Positions 1 to 9,039 of a stretch of DNA of 64,000 nt are shown here, one piece after another. A program made the position numbers and the translations under genes. The notes below the pieces were generated by a model. That model was not told the origin of the DNA and searched no databases. It worked only from the letters and a program-made list of their open reading frames with translations. Source of the stretch: Streptomyces graminofaciens (GTDB lineage: Bacteria > Actinomycetota > Actinomycetes > Streptomycetales > Streptomycetaceae); assembly GCF_030294945.1 (NCBI RefSeq), contig NZ_AP018448.1, positions 7,594,001 through 7,658,000 on the forward strand, given 5' to 3'. Positions within the stretch are counted from its first letter, which is position 1; the number at the start of each line of letters is the position of its first letter.

Positions 1-1
1 C

Positions 2-2758
2 GCTGTACCTGCCGCTCCCGTGGTTCCTGCTGCTCACGTTGCGCCTACTGCTCACGTTGCGCCTACTGCTTCTGCGGCTCCCGCCGGGTCCGGTGCACCA
101 GTTGCCCGCCGGACACCGGCCGCCACCCCACCGGATCATCCGGTAGTGCGTACCCCGCCCCTGCCCCCGCCCACGGTCCAGCGTGCCGCCGCATCGCGAC
201 CAGGCTTCGGGACGCGGCCGCGGACAGCGAGCCCGCTGACCGACTCCGCGTACACCTCGAACATCTCGGCCCCCGGTGCGGCACCCGCCGACCTGACAAC
301 CACCCCACCGACTGACCGCCCGGGGTCTCCGCCACCGCGACCACCGGACCGAGCCGCACCGGCGGCACGAGCGGTACCGGCGGCATCGGCGGCCGACCCA
401 GTGGCGTCGGTCGACCGGGCGGAATCCGTCGCACCTGCGGGTTCGGCTCCGGTGGCTCCAGCTGTAGCGGCAGCACCGCCGGCACCTGTAGCACCCATGG
501 CATCACCGACTCCTACGCCGACTCCGACCCCGGCCCGGACGCCGGTGCCGCCGCCCGCTCTGCAGCGTCGGCTGGGGCGCGCTGCACCCCCGGCCCCGGC
601 ACAGCTGCCCGCCGCACCGCCGACCCCGGCCGCACCTGCCGAGCCCTCTCGGCGGAGCAACGTACCTGCCGAGCCCCCTCGGCGGAGCGACGCATCGGCC
701 CCGCCCACCGCCACTCCGGCGCACCCGACCGTCACGGAGAGCGTCCGTCAGCCTTCAGATGCGCCCGCGTCGGCAATGCCGTTCGCGCCGCCCACCTTGC
801 AACGTGCCACGGAGCCGATGCCCCGGCAGGAGAACCTGCTTCCGTACGTCGCCCGACCGGCCTCCGAGCCCGCTTCCGCGGTGCTGCCCGAGGCTGCCGT
901 ATCTCCGGCGACGGCGTGGCGGCAACCAGTCGAGCCGGTCCAGCCGGTCGATCCACTTCAGCCGGTCCAGCCGGTCCAGCCGGTCCAGCGGAGTGTTTCG
1001 CAGGCGGAGCGGCCCGGCACCGTTCGGGCCGCGGACACCGGCTCGTCCGATGCGGCCCGGCCGGGTCCGCCGCAGCCACCGTCCCGGACAGCCGCTCCTG
1101 GCCGTCCCGTGCCGCCCCGGCGGAAGACGCCGCCCGCTCAGGCCGGGACGTCTGCTCCCCCTTCGACCCCCACCGCCTCTCCCGGGCGGCCCCCTGTTCC
1201 CGCCATGCCTCCCGTCATGCGCAGCACCACGGCAGTCCCGCCCACGCCCGAATTCCCCGGGACGGCTTCGCTGCCCGCACCCCCCTCTGCACGGGAGGCG
1301 TCGGCAACCGCGCCCCCGGCCCTGGCGTCCCCCGTACCAGCCCCGCCACCCGCACGCAGCGACCGGGCTCCCGATCTCTCGCCTGTCTCCGACCTGGTGC
1401 CGGTACTGCCGGTACCTGCGCGGCCCGCGACGCCGCCCGTGACCGCACGCCCACCGGCGCCGGTACCCGCGCGTACGCCCGCGTCCACACCCATGGCCGC
1501 ACCCGTGGCTGTCCCCATGGCCGCACCCGTATCCGTACCCCCCAAGGAGACCGACGGCTCGGTGTCCGCGCCCAGCGTGCCCATGGTGCAACGGGCCCAG
1601 GCACGGAAATCCGGCCTCGGGGCCCCGCTTCCCGCCGGACCGGCGTCGCCCCCCGCACTGCGGCCCGCCGCCGTCGTTCCGGTCGTCGCCGACCCACCGG
1701 ATGCGGGCGCGACGGTCCGCCCGACGCGGCAGGGCCGCGGTGGCCGTACGGGGCTGGGGCTCGGCGCGCCCATTGAGGTGCCGCAGGCGGGAGCCGGGGC
1801 TCCGGTGTCCCCGTCCCCGTCCCCGTTCGTGCAGCGTGCCGCCGGATTCGCCTCTTCCCCGCGCCCCGTTCCGGGGGAACCGGGCGGCGCCACCCGCCCG
1901 GTGGTGGCCCGGCGCGCGCCGAACGACCCGGTGCCGCCCAGCCGCAGACCGCGGAGTGCGTCCGCGCCTCCCGTGTCCACCGCCGTGCCCACGTACGTCA
2001 CATCTCCCTCTCCCCCTCTTACTCCTTCTCTTTCTTCCTCTTCCTCTTCCGTCTCGTCTCCCTCTTCGTCTCCGTCGGCCGGGGCACTGCCTCCGGTCCT
2101 TCAGCGAGCGACGGACAGCCTCGTATCCGCTCCGGGTTCCGACGGTCGCAACCGGGTGTTCGGCGAAGAGTCCGGTGTTCTCACCCCGGGGGCGACTCTC
2201 CGTGGGGGTGTCGCCAGGCCGGCGACGCCGCCGCGCCCTCTGGTCTCCCCACGCCCTCGCCCGCACCCGGCGGTCTCCCTGGCGCCCGCCGCCTCGGTGG
2301 TACAGCGCTCGGGGCGTCCCGGGCCGCCGCCGCAGGTCGGTAGCGCCCTGGAGCCGTACGCCCTGCCCTCTGCCCCGCCGGCCCGGGTGAGGACCGAGTC
2401 GTTGGCGGCGCCACTGGTGAAGGAGACCGTGCTCCCACCACCGCAGCCACCGGTGGCCCCGCCCGGTGTGCCGCCGCCGGCGCCGCCGCCGGCCCGCACC
2501 ACCGCGTCACCCGACCGTGGTGGCACCCCGGGACCACCCGTCGGCCCAGCCATGGCCGCGAGGGTGTCCGCCCCGGTGCCGGACGATCCGCACCGGCGCG
2601 GCGTGCCCGAGGACGTCGGGGCGTTCCTCCAGCGGCTGGAGCGCAGACATGTCGACGAACTCGCCCGGCGGCTCGCCGATCCACTGGGCCGGCTGCTTCG
2701 CGCCGAGTACCTGCTCGGCAGGGAGCGGGCAGGGCGCCTGCTGGACGGTGGGCGCTGA
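2..2758 (+). CDS. Pro/Ala-rich CIS-associated protein with repeated [VL]QR motifs, 5' partial
   Basis: The reading frame is open to the left edge, so the true start lies outside the window. At least 912 residues are present, nearly all low-complexity Pro/Ala/Val and predicted disordered. A short motif of the form P-x-[VL]-Q-R-[AS] recurs about nine times (near 176, 559, 797, 984, 1586, 1830, 2099, 2299 and 2629). Several copies are followed by a G[LF]G-x-P turn such as SGLGAPL. Near 905-990 there are short QPV repeats. Only the last ~60 residues look folded: an amphipathic helical segment around AFLQRLERRHVDELARRLAD. It sits just upstream of the tube-type gene, so it is probably a CIS structural or accessory component (scaffold or tape-measure-like). 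That role is inferred from context only; no enzymatic motif is visible. Confidence 0.7.
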   Translation, partial: AVPAAPVVPAAHVAPTAHVAPTASAAPAGSGAPVARRTPAATPPDHPVVRTPPLPPPTVQRAAASRPGFGTRPRTASPLTDSAYTSNISAPGAAPADLTTTPPTDRPGSPPPRPPDRAAPAARAVPAASAADPVASVDRAESVAPAGSAPVAPAVAAAPPAPVAPMASPTPTPTPTPARTPVPPPALQRRLGRAAPPAPAQLPAAPPTPAAPAEPSRRSNVPAEPPRRSDASAPPTATPAHPTVTESVRQPSDAPASAMPFAPPTLQRATEPMPRQENLLPYVARPASEPASAVLPEAAVSPATAWRQPVEPVQPVDPLQPVQPVQPVQRSVSQAERPGTVRAADTGSSDAARPGPPQPPSRTAAPGRPVPPRRKTPPAQAGTSAPPSTPTASPGRPPVPAMPPVMRSTTAVPPTPEFPGTASLPAPPSAREASATAPPALASPVPAPPPARSDRAPDLSPVSDLVPVLPVPARPATPPVTARPPAPVPARTPASTPMAAPVAVPMAAPVSVPPKETDGSVSAPSVPMVQRAQARKSGLGAPLPAGPASPPALRPAAVVPVVADPPDAGATVRPTRQGRGGRTGLGLGAPIEVPQAGAGAPVSPSPSPFVQRAAGFASSPRPVPGEPGGATRPVVARRAPNDPVPPSRRPRSASAPPVSTAVPTYVTSPSPPLTPSLSSSSSSVSSPSSSPSAGALPPVLQRATDSLVSAPGSDGRNRVFGEESGVLTPGATLRGGVARPATPPRPLVSPRPRPHPAVSLAPAASVVQRSGRPGPPPQVGSALEPYALPSAPPARVRTESLAAPLVKETVLPPPQPPVAPPGVPPPAPPPARTTASPDRGGTPGPPVGPAMAARVSAPVPDDPHRRGVPEDVGAFLQRLERRHVDELARRLADPLGRLLRAEYLLGRERAGRLLDGGR

Positions 2759-2863
2759 AGTTGCCAGACGACGACGCGCACAACGACGACGACTGACACA
2801 ACAACAACGACTGACACGACGACGGACGGCCGCCGCGGCGGCCGGCAAGGCGATGGAGCGCGG
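2759..2863 (+). repeat. Simple-sequence spacer (ACGACGAC/ACAACAAC)
   Basis: The spacer between the Pro-rich gene and the tube-type gene is made of short CGA/CAA triplet runs, with GACTGACAC present twice. No start signal or gene is visible in it. Similar short tandem repeats fill two other CIS spacers (3298-3350 and 5863-5910). Confidence 0.6.
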
Positions 2864-3283
2864 ATGAGGACCGATCCGGGGACGAGTGTCCACTTCCGGC
2901 TGCAGATCGAGGGCATCGACCTGGGCGACTTCAGCAACTGCGAAGGACTGAGCCTCCAGGTGGAGGTCGAGCAGCGTGTGGAGGGAGGCAACAACGGCTT
3001 CGTGTGGCAACTGCCGTCGCGGATCACCTACTCCAATGTCAGGCTCTCGCGCCCGCTCACCTCGGACTCCGCGAAGGTGGCCGGTTTCCTGGCCTCGCTG
3101 CCGCGCAAGGCCCGCCGTGGCACCGCCCAGATCGCCGCCCTGCGGCCGAACCTCCAGGACGTGATCGCCCAGTGGTCGCTTCGGGACGTGATCGTCGTGT
3201 CCTGGACCGGCCCCACCTTCGACCCCGGGAACTCGCAGGTCGCCATGGAAAGCATCGAGCTAGCCCACCACGGGTTCCTGTGA
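2864..3283 (+). CDS. CIS tail tube-type protein (T4 gp19-like)
   Basis: A 139-residue protein matching the size and pattern of the phage tail tube (gp19-like) family used by R-type and extracellular CIS. It begins with HFRLQIEGIDLGDFSNCEGL, the characteristic first strand and loop of tube subunits, continues with a VEVEQRVEGGNNGFVWQLP segment, and ends with the usual EIxHHGF-type strand (SIELAHHGFL). Such proteins form the hexameric inner tube or its initiator at the baseplate. Its place next to the LysM and spike genes suggests a tube-initiator paralog rather than the main tube subunit, which usually follows the sheath gene; that is inference. ATG start, with GCGGATGAGGACC context. Confidence 0.9.
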   Translation: MRTDPGTSVHFRLQIEGIDLGDFSNCEGLSLQVEVEQRVEGGNNGFVWQLPSRITYSNVRLSRPLTSDSAKVAGFLASLPRKARRGTAQIAALRPNLQDVIAQWSLRDVIVVSWTGPTFDPGNSQVAMESIELAHHGFL

Positions 3284-3297
3284 CCCGGCCCCGCCCC

Positions 3298-3350
3298 CTT
3301 GGTCGTCCCGTCGTCCGTCATCCGTCATCCGTCATCCGTCGTCCCGTCGT
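3298..3350 (+). repeat. Short tandem repeat CCGTCATC/CCGTCGTC
   Basis: Eight-base units (CCGTCATC and variants) repeat five to six times in the spacer before the LysM gene. It may reflect replication slippage. No coding capacity is evident. Confidence 0.6.
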
Positions 3351-3392
3351 CCACTCCGCCCGCCCACCCCGCACCGAGAGGAGCTGTGTCCG

Positions 3393-4097
3393 TTGACCGC
3401 CCTGGCCCGTGCCAAGCTGACCGCGTACGAACCGCCCAAACAACCCAGCGAACCTCCCGGCTCGCAGGTGGGCAAGGCGGTGCCCTTCCAGTTCAATCCG
3501 GCCTCGCTGAGCCTGGGCAAGGGCGCGGGCTGGGTGCGCCATGTGGCGAAGGGCGCGAAGGAGGTGGGCGTCCCCGAGTTCGTCGGCACGCATCCGCGCA
3601 GACTGTCGGTCGAACTGTTCCTGGACGCCACCGCGACCCACGACAGCAGTGTTCAGCAGGCCGTGGAAACCCTGATCGACTGGTGCGCGCCCACCGAGCG
3701 CAGCAGCGCCACCGACTCGCCGTCCGCGCCCTGGGTCAAGTTCACCTGGGGGTCCTTCAGCACCGTCTCGTTCTTCGGCTACCTGGAGGACGTCCAGGCC
3801 ACCTACTCGCTGTTCGACCCCAACGGCACCCCGCTCAGGGCCACGTGCTCGGTCTCCCTGACCGAGGCCGCCGGGCCGGTTCCCGGGCAGAACCCGACCT
3901 CCGGCGCGCTGCACGCCCGGCGGGTGCACCGTCTGGTGAAGGGCGACAGCCTGGAGACGCTGGCCTACCGGGAGTACGGGGACCCGACCGCGTGGCGGGT
4001 GATCGCGCAGGCCAACGACATCGACGATCCCACCAGGCTGCGCCCCGGCACGGAGATCCTGCTGCCCGCCGCGGGCGAACCGGGCGACGAGGAGTGA
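3393..4097 (+). CDS. CIS baseplate adaptor with LysM domain
   Basis: A 234-residue protein. The N-terminal two thirds (FQFNPASLSLGKGAGW and following) resembles the LysM-containing tail proteins (gp53-like, Afp7/PVC7 type) that join the inner tube to the spike. A LysM module fills about residues 173-225: RVHRLVKGDSLETLAYREYG, then WRVIAQANDIDDP and LRPGTEILLP. In phage tails and CIS this module packs around the hub rather than acting as a hydrolase. The start is TTG at 3393, supported by GAGAGGAG nine bases upstream. It ends four bases before the spike gene, so the two are transcriptionally coupled. Confidence 0.9.
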   Translation: MTALARAKLTAYEPPKQPSEPPGSQVGKAVPFQFNPASLSLGKGAGWVRHVAKGAKEVGVPEFVGTHPRRLSVELFLDATATHDSSVQQAVETLIDWCAPTERSSATDSPSAPWVKFTWGSFSTVSFFGYLEDVQATYSLFDPNGTPLRATCSVSLTEAAGPVPGQNPTSGALHARRVHRLVKGDSLETLAYREYGDPTAWRVIAQANDIDDPTRLRPGTEILLPAAGEPGDEE

Positions 4098-4101
4098 GCT
4101 G

Positions 4102-5865
4102 ATGACGACAACCTTCCTGGTGGAGGCGCCCCGCCCGCTTCCGGCCTCGCTCAGCGATCTGCCGGTCCATGTGCGGATCGAGGACGGCAACTCGGCTCCG
4201 GCCGCGGCCGTCCTCCGCTACCGCGACCCCGAGCGGATCTTCCTGCGGAAGTCCGGGATCGTGATCGGCGGGGCGCTCAAGATCTCGGCCAGACCCGATG
4301 GCGCGGGCAGCGCCGTTCGGCTGTTCGACGGCGAGGTCGTGGCACTGGAGGCCGAGTTCGACGGAACCGGCACGTTCACCACGGTGCGCGCCTTCGACCA
4401 GGGGCACCGGCTGCAGCGGGGCCGGAGGGTGGCCGCGTACCCCAACATGACCGCCTCCGACATCGCCCGCAAGGTCGCCACCGCCGCCCGTCTCGCGATC
4501 GGCCGGATCGATTCCACCAGGACCACCTATCCGCTCGTCACCCAGCCGAACATCTCCGACTGGGACTTCCTCGCCTCTCTCGCCGCCGAGAACGGCATGG
4601 AGATGCTGGTGGAGGGCGGCAAGTTCCAGTTCCGCCGGCCCACGGCCGCCTCGTCGGCGCCGTCAGCTGGTGGCGCGGGGGCGCCCCGCAGGAGTCCGTA
4701 TGTGATCAAGATGGCCGACAACGTCCTCTCGGTCCGCTCGTCCATCACCTCGGTCAACCAGGTCGACCGGGTTCAGGTCCACGGGTGGAGCGTCCAGGAG
4801 AAGAAGTCGCTGCTCGGCGAGACGGCGGTGAGCGAGAGCCGCACCGTGGCGGTGGGCGTCACTCCCCGCCAGGCCGCCAAGGCCTTCGGCGCGGCGCCGC
4901 TCGTGGTCGCGGACGTCCCGTACCGCAGTGACGCCGAGGTGAAGGCGGTCTCCAAGGCGCTGGCCGAGGACGTGTCGGCGGCACTGGCGGAACTGGAAGT
5001 GGTCGTCCGCGGTGACCCGCGGCTGCGGTGCGGGGTCGCGGTCGCGCTGACCGGCGCGGGCGCTCCGTTCGACGGCAGGTACACGGTCACCGCCAGCAGA
5101 CATGTCGACCGTCCCGGCCTGGGCTACGAGACCTGGCTCACCGTCAGCGGAAACCAGGACCGCACCTCGTACGGGGTGGTCAGCGGGGCGGTCGCGGCGG
5201 CGCGCTCACCCCGTATCCCCGGTGTGGCGGTGGGTGTGGTGACCGACACCAAGGAGCCGAAGGACCGAGAGGGCCAGGGCTGGGTGCGGCTCAGGTTCCC
5301 CTGGCTGTCGGGTGACTCGGGAACGGCGTACGTCAGCGACTGGGTCCGCACCGTGCAGCTGGGCGGCACCGGCGGCGGCGGGGTGTTCAGCCCCGACGTC
5401 AACGACGAGGTGCTGGTGGCCTTCGAGCAGGGACTGCTGGACCGGCCGTACGTCATCGGTGGCCTCTACAACGGGGTCGACCGGCCGTCGCCCCATGAGG
5501 GGTCACTCGTCGACGCGACCAGCGGCAAGGTCAACCGCAGGTCGCTCGCCTCGCGGGCCGGGGACCGCCTGGAGCTGCTCGACGCGGCGAAGGGCCCCGC
5601 CGGGGTCCGCGTGCGCACCGGGGACGGGAAGTTGGAGCTGCAACTGGACCGGCAGAAGACGACGATCACCGTGCGCAGCGACGGGACGGTGAACATCAAG
5701 GCGGCCAAGCAGGTCACGGTCGCCGGGGAGGGCATCAGCCTCGACGCCGGTTCCGAGGAGCTGAAGCTCAAGGGCGCGTCGGTCACCGTCACCGCCGATT
5801 CCAAGGTGTCGCTGGAAGGCAAGAGCCAATGCGTCGTCAAAGCCCCGATCGTGAAGATCAACTGA
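4102..5865 (+). CDS. CIS spike protein, VgrG-like (gp27/gp5 fusion)
   Basis: A 587-residue central spike. Residues ~1-330 form a gp27-like hub. An OB-fold gp5 domain follows (VAVGVVTDTKEPKDREGQGW, VRLRFPWLSGDSG, FSPDVNDEVLVAFEQG, RPYVIGGLYNG). The C-terminal ~100 residues are repetitive short strands (TVNIKAAKQVTVAGEGISLD and following), as in gp5/VgrG beta-helices. The trimer would plug the inner tube and puncture the target membrane. No catalytic C-terminal extension is seen. No PAAR gene follows; the short spacer to 5975 holds only 9-bp repeats. Start ATG at 4102 with GAGGAG just upstream, inside the end of the LysM gene. Confidence 0.92.
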   Translation: MTTTFLVEAPRPLPASLSDLPVHVRIEDGNSAPAAAVLRYRDPERIFLRKSGIVIGGALKISARPDGAGSAVRLFDGEVVALEAEFDGTGTFTTVRAFDQGHRLQRGRRVAAYPNMTASDIARKVATAARLAIGRIDSTRTTYPLVTQPNISDWDFLASLAAENGMEMLVEGGKFQFRRPTAASSAPSAGGAGAPRRSPYVIKMADNVLSVRSSITSVNQVDRVQVHGWSVQEKKSLLGETAVSESRTVAVGVTPRQAAKAFGAAPLVVADVPYRSDAEVKAVSKALAEDVSAALAELEVVVRGDPRLRCGVAVALTGAGAPFDGRYTVTASRHVDRPGLGYETWLTVSGNQDRTSYGVVSGAVAAARSPRIPGVAVGVVTDTKEPKDREGQGWVRLRFPWLSGDSGTAYVSDWVRTVQLGGTGGGGVFSPDVNDEVLVAFEQGLLDRPYVIGGLYNGVDRPSPHEGSLVDATSGKVNRRSLASRAGDRLELLDAAKGPAGVRVRTGDGKLELQLDRQKTTITVRSDGTVNIKAAKQVTVAGEGISLDAGSEELKLKGASVTVTADSKVSLEGKSQCVVKAPIVKIN

Positions 5866-5910
5866 CGTGCCGTCCGTGCCGTCCGTGCCGTCCGTGAGGT
5901 CCGTGAGGTC
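5863..5910 (+). repeat. Nine-base tandem repeat (CCGTCCGTG)
   Basis: Three to five 9-bp units (CCGTCCGTG, then CCGTGAGGT variants) start at the spike stop codon and fill half of the spacer before the gp25-like gene. No gene is seen in the 110-base spacer. Confidence 0.65.
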
Positions 5911-5975
5911 CGCGGCGGCGGTCGCTGCCGCGTCCGCGACCGCGACCGCGACCCGGAGAGTGGAGCAGCTGAGCA

Positions 5976-6431
5976 ATGGCCGAACAGTTCGTCGGGGCCG
6001 GGTGGGCCTTCCCCTTGCGTACCGACGCCACCGGGGGCATCGCCCTGGTCACCCGGGACCGTGAGATCGCCGAGTCGATCCGGATCATCCTCGGCACCGC
6101 CCCGGGGGAGCGCCCGATGCGCCCCGAGTTCGGCTGCCGGATCCACGACCATGTGTTCGCGCCCGCCGACGAGGACACCGCCGGGCGCCTCGCCTACGAG
6201 GTACGCAGTTCCCTCGACCGCTGGGAGCCGAGGATCGAGCTGGCCGACGTCGTCGTCACCCCGGACGGCAGCGACGCCGGAACCCTCTACATCGACGTGC
6301 GCTACACCGTCCGGGGCACCAACAACCCGCGCAACCTCGTCTTCCCGTTCTATGTCATCCCCTCGCACGACGCGCCCCCGGCCGGCTCCGGTGACGGGGC
6401 GGCGCCGAGCATCCAGGAGAGAGTCCGCTGA
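5976..6431 (+). CDS. CIS baseplate protein, GPW/gp25 family
   Basis: A 151-residue protein of the gp25/GPW family, the small baseplate wedge protein that connects the sheath to the baseplate and nucleates sheath assembly. The hallmark run is TGGIALVTRDREIAESIRII, followed by LGTAPGERPMRPEFGC. The family EPR motif appears as WEPRIEL. A TLYIDVRYTVRGTNNPRNL strand pair ends the fold. The stop overlaps the ATG of the baseplate J gene by one base (TGATG), indicating translational coupling. A Gly/Pro tail of ~20 residues after FVIPSHD-like residues is probably flexible. Confidence 0.93.
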   Translation: MAEQFVGAGWAFPLRTDATGGIALVTRDREIAESIRIILGTAPGERPMRPEFGCRIHDHVFAPADEDTAGRLAYEVRSSLDRWEPRIELADVVVTPDGSDAGTLYIDVRYTVRGTNNPRNLVFPFYVIPSHDAPPAGSGDGAAPSIQERVR

Positions 6432-8380
6432 TGACCCTGCCCGCCCCCAACCTCGACGACCGCCGCTTCCAGCAGCTGGTCGACGAAGCCAAGCGCTTCA
6501 TCCAGCAGCGCTGCCCGGAGTGGACCGACCACAACGTCTCCGACCCCGGGGTCACCCTGATCGAGGCGTTCGCGCACATGACCGATCAGTTGCTCTACCG
6601 GCTCAACCGGGTTCCCGAGAAGAGCTATCTGGCCTTCCTGGACCTCATCGGGGTCACCCTGTTCCCGCCGGTCCCGGCCCGCACCGATGTCACCTTCTGG
6701 CTCTCCGCACCGCAGCAGGGCACGGTGGTACTGCCCGAGAACACCGAGATCGCGACGGTGCGCACGGAGACCGAGGACGCCCTGGTCTTCGCCACCACCG
6801 CCGATCTGGCCGTCGTGCCCTGTTCGCTCGCGCACCTGCTCACCCAGGCCGACGGGGCGCGAGCCACCGACCGGACCGAGGACCTCGCCGACGGCCGCGA
6901 CATCGGCTGCTTCCAGACCCAACCGGTCCCCGGGGACGCCCTGCTCATCGGTCTCTCCGCCGCCGTCCCGCACTGCGCGGTGGTCCTGCGCCTGGACAGC
7001 CGGGTGGAGGGGATCGGCGTCGACCCGCGCCGTCCGCCGTTGATCTGGGAGGCCTTCGACGGAGCGGACTGGCATCCCTGCGAGGTGGAGCGGGACGACA
7101 CGGGCGGGCTCAACCGGCCCGGTGAGGTGATCCTGCACGTGCCGGGCGGCCACGCGCTCGCACCCATCGCCGCCCGCCGAGCGGGGTGGCTGCGCTGCCG
7201 GGTCCTGACCCCTCGTACCGACCAGCCGTTCTACGCCTCCTCCCCGGTGCTGCACGGTGCCACGGCGTTCACCATCGGGGGCACCGTCGGGGCGGTCCAC
7301 GGCGAACTGGTGTCCGGTGAGCGGCTCGGCGAGACGGAAGGGGTGCCCGGCCAGCGATTCGCCGTCGCCAGGCCGCCGGTGCTGCCGGACGAGGAGCCCC
7401 TGGTCGTCGAGGTCTCCGGCGAGGACGGCGGCTGGGAGGAGTGGACCGAGGTCGAGTCGTTCGGCGCCAGCGGGCCGGGCGATCGCCACGTCCGTCTCGA
7501 CCGGACCCTGGGCGAGGTGGCCTTCGGGCCCGGGGTGCGCGACCCCGACGGCTCGCTGCGCCGCTGCGGCGCGGTGCCGCCCAAGGGCGCCCAGGTCCGG
7601 ATCCGCCGCTACCGCACCGGTGGCGGACGGCACGGCAACGTCGCGGCCCACACCTTGACCGTGCTGCGCAGCTCCATCCCGTACGTGGCCAGGATCGACA
7701 ACCGCGAGGCCGCCTCGGGCGGCCGGGACGGCGAGTCGGTCGAGAACGCCAAACTGCGCGGCCCGATCGAACTGAGCTCCCAGGACCGGGCCGTGACGGC
7801 ACGCGACATCGAGTCGCTCGCCCGCCGGGCGGCCCCGGCGGCGGCCCGGATCCGCGCCGTGGCCGCCGGGGACGGGGCACCCGCGGGCGCCGTGCGCGTG
7901 CTGGTCGTCCCCCAGGTGTCGCCGGACGGAGACCGGCTGCGGATCGAGCAGCTCGTCCCGCCGGAGCGGATGCTCGACGACATCGCCCGGTACCTGGACG
8001 AGCGGCGTCCGATCGGCACCCGGCTGATGGTCGAACCGCCGCTGTACCAGGGGGTGACCGTCGTGGCCCGGCTCGCCGCCGAGCCCGGGGCCTCGGCCGC
8101 CCAGGTGCGCGCCCGCGCGCTGGACGCCCTCTACCGCTACTTCGACCCGCTCGTCGGCGGGCCGGACGGCGGCGGCTGGCCCTTCGGCCGCCCGGTCCAG
8201 GCAGGCGAGGCGCACGCGGTGCTGCAGGCGGTGCCCGGAGTGGCACTCGTCGACGACCTGCGCCTGTTCCCTGCGGACCCGCTCACCGGACGCCGGGGAA
8301 CTCCGACCGACCGGATCGAGGTGGGCCCGCACGCGCTGGTGACCTCCTTCGAACACCAACTCCTGGCCGAGGAACGGTGA
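6431..8380 (+). CDS. CIS putative baseplate assembly protein (baseplate J family)
   Basis: A 649-residue protein. The start (NLDDRRFQQLVDEAKRFIQQ, then DPGVTLIEAFAHMTDQLLYR) is typical of the putative baseplate assembly proteins of actinobacterial CIS (Afp11/PVC11-like, gp6-related). The C-terminal half carries the baseplate J signature, with GPIELSSQDRAVTARDIESL and RIRAVAAGDG. Six copies would form the wedge ring holding the spike hub. It overlaps both neighbours: one base with the gp25-like gene upstream and four bases with the tail protein I gene downstream. A long open frame on the opposite strand across this gene is a GC-bias artefact. Confidence 0.92.
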   Translation: MTLPAPNLDDRRFQQLVDEAKRFIQQRCPEWTDHNVSDPGVTLIEAFAHMTDQLLYRLNRVPEKSYLAFLDLIGVTLFPPVPARTDVTFWLSAPQQGTVVLPENTEIATVRTETEDALVFATTADLAVVPCSLAHLLTQADGARATDRTEDLADGRDIGCFQTQPVPGDALLIGLSAAVPHCAVVLRLDSRVEGIGVDPRRPPLIWEAFDGADWHPCEVERDDTGGLNRPGEVILHVPGGHALAPIAARRAGWLRCRVLTPRTDQPFYASSPVLHGATAFTIGGTVGAVHGELVSGERLGETEGVPGQRFAVARPPVLPDEEPLVVEVSGEDGGWEEWTEVESFGASGPGDRHVRLDRTLGEVAFGPGVRDPDGSLRRCGAVPPKGAQVRIRRYRTGGGRHGNVAAHTLTVLRSSIPYVARIDNREAASGGRDGESVENAKLRGPIELSSQDRAVTARDIESLARRAAPAAARIRAVAAGDGAPAGAVRVLVVPQVSPDGDRLRIEQLVPPERMLDDIARYLDERRPIGTRLMVEPPLYQGVTVVARLAAEPGASAAQVRARALDALYRYFDPLVGGPDGGGWPFGRPVQAGEAHAVLQAVPGVALVDDLRLFPADPLTGRRGTPTDRIEVGPHALVTSFEHQLLAEER

Positions 8381-8940
8381 GCGGCGCCTCGGCCCGCCGG
8401 GCCGTGTCCGGACTGGACTCGCCGCTGCCTCTCGGCGACCGGCTGCCTCTCCTCTACGCCGACGACGACTTCGCCCGACGTATGGTCGCGGCCTTCGACG
8501 ACGTACTCGCCCCGGTCCTGTCCTGCCTGGACTGTCTCCCCGCCTACTGGGATCCCCGGCTCGCTCCGGAGGACTTCGTCGACTGGCTGGGCGGCTGGCT
8601 GGCGGCTGACTCCCCGCCCCGCTCGCCGGCCGCGCGCCGCCGCGAGCTGGTGGCCGGAGCGGTCCGGCAGCACGGCCTGCGCGGGACCGCGCGAGGGCTG
8701 GCCGAGCAGATAAGGCTGGTATTCGGCGTCGAGGCGCAGATCACGGACAGCGGCGGCACCACCTGGTCACCGACCCCGGGCGGGACGTTCGACGACCCGG
8801 CCGAACCGTCGTTGACGGTCCGGGTCCGGGTCGTCGACCCGGCAGCGGTACCCCTGCGGGAGTTGCGGGCGCTGGTCGACGCCAACCGCCCCGCCCATGT
8901 CCCGTGCACCGTCGAGGTCGTCACCGAGCCCCAGCAGTAG
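8377..8940 (+). CDS. CIS phage tail protein I-like baseplate protein
   Basis: A 187-residue protein starting with GTG at 8377, overlapping the baseplate J stop by four bases (GTGA). That overlap and homology decide the start; the frame is open far upstream but has no family similarity there. The region LSCLDCLPAYWDPRLAPEDF and DWLGGWLAAD is the conserved core of tail protein I (P2 gpI, Afp12-like). It is followed by the helical RRRELVAGAVRQHGLRGT segment typical of the family. With baseplate J it forms the wedge heterotrimer of the baseplate. Confidence 0.88.
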   Translation: MSGASARRAVSGLDSPLPLGDRLPLLYADDDFARRMVAAFDDVLAPVLSCLDCLPAYWDPRLAPEDFVDWLGGWLAADSPPRSPAARRRELVAGAVRQHGLRGTARGLAEQIRLVFGVEAQITDSGGTTWSPTPGGTFDDPAEPSLTVRVRVVDPAAVPLRELRALVDANRPAHVPCTVEVVTEPQQ

Positions 8941-9039
8941 GACGGATACGGGCCCGGGTGCGGACGGCACGCCAGGAATCCAAGTCAAACGGGCCCCGCC
9001 GTCCGGCAGGAGCCCCGCAAGAACGGAGAACCTACGCAA

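Noticed and set aside
5867..6064. A small PAAR or spike-tip gene between spike and gp25-like genes
   Set aside because: The open frame is generated by the 9-bp repeat and overlaps the gp25-like start; no PAAR motif is visible.
6350..8359. 669-codon open frame on the minus strand opposite baseplate J
   Set aside because: The composition and wobble pattern match a shadow of the real gene. The protein has no recognisable family, and the plus strand gene has clear homology and coupled neighbours.
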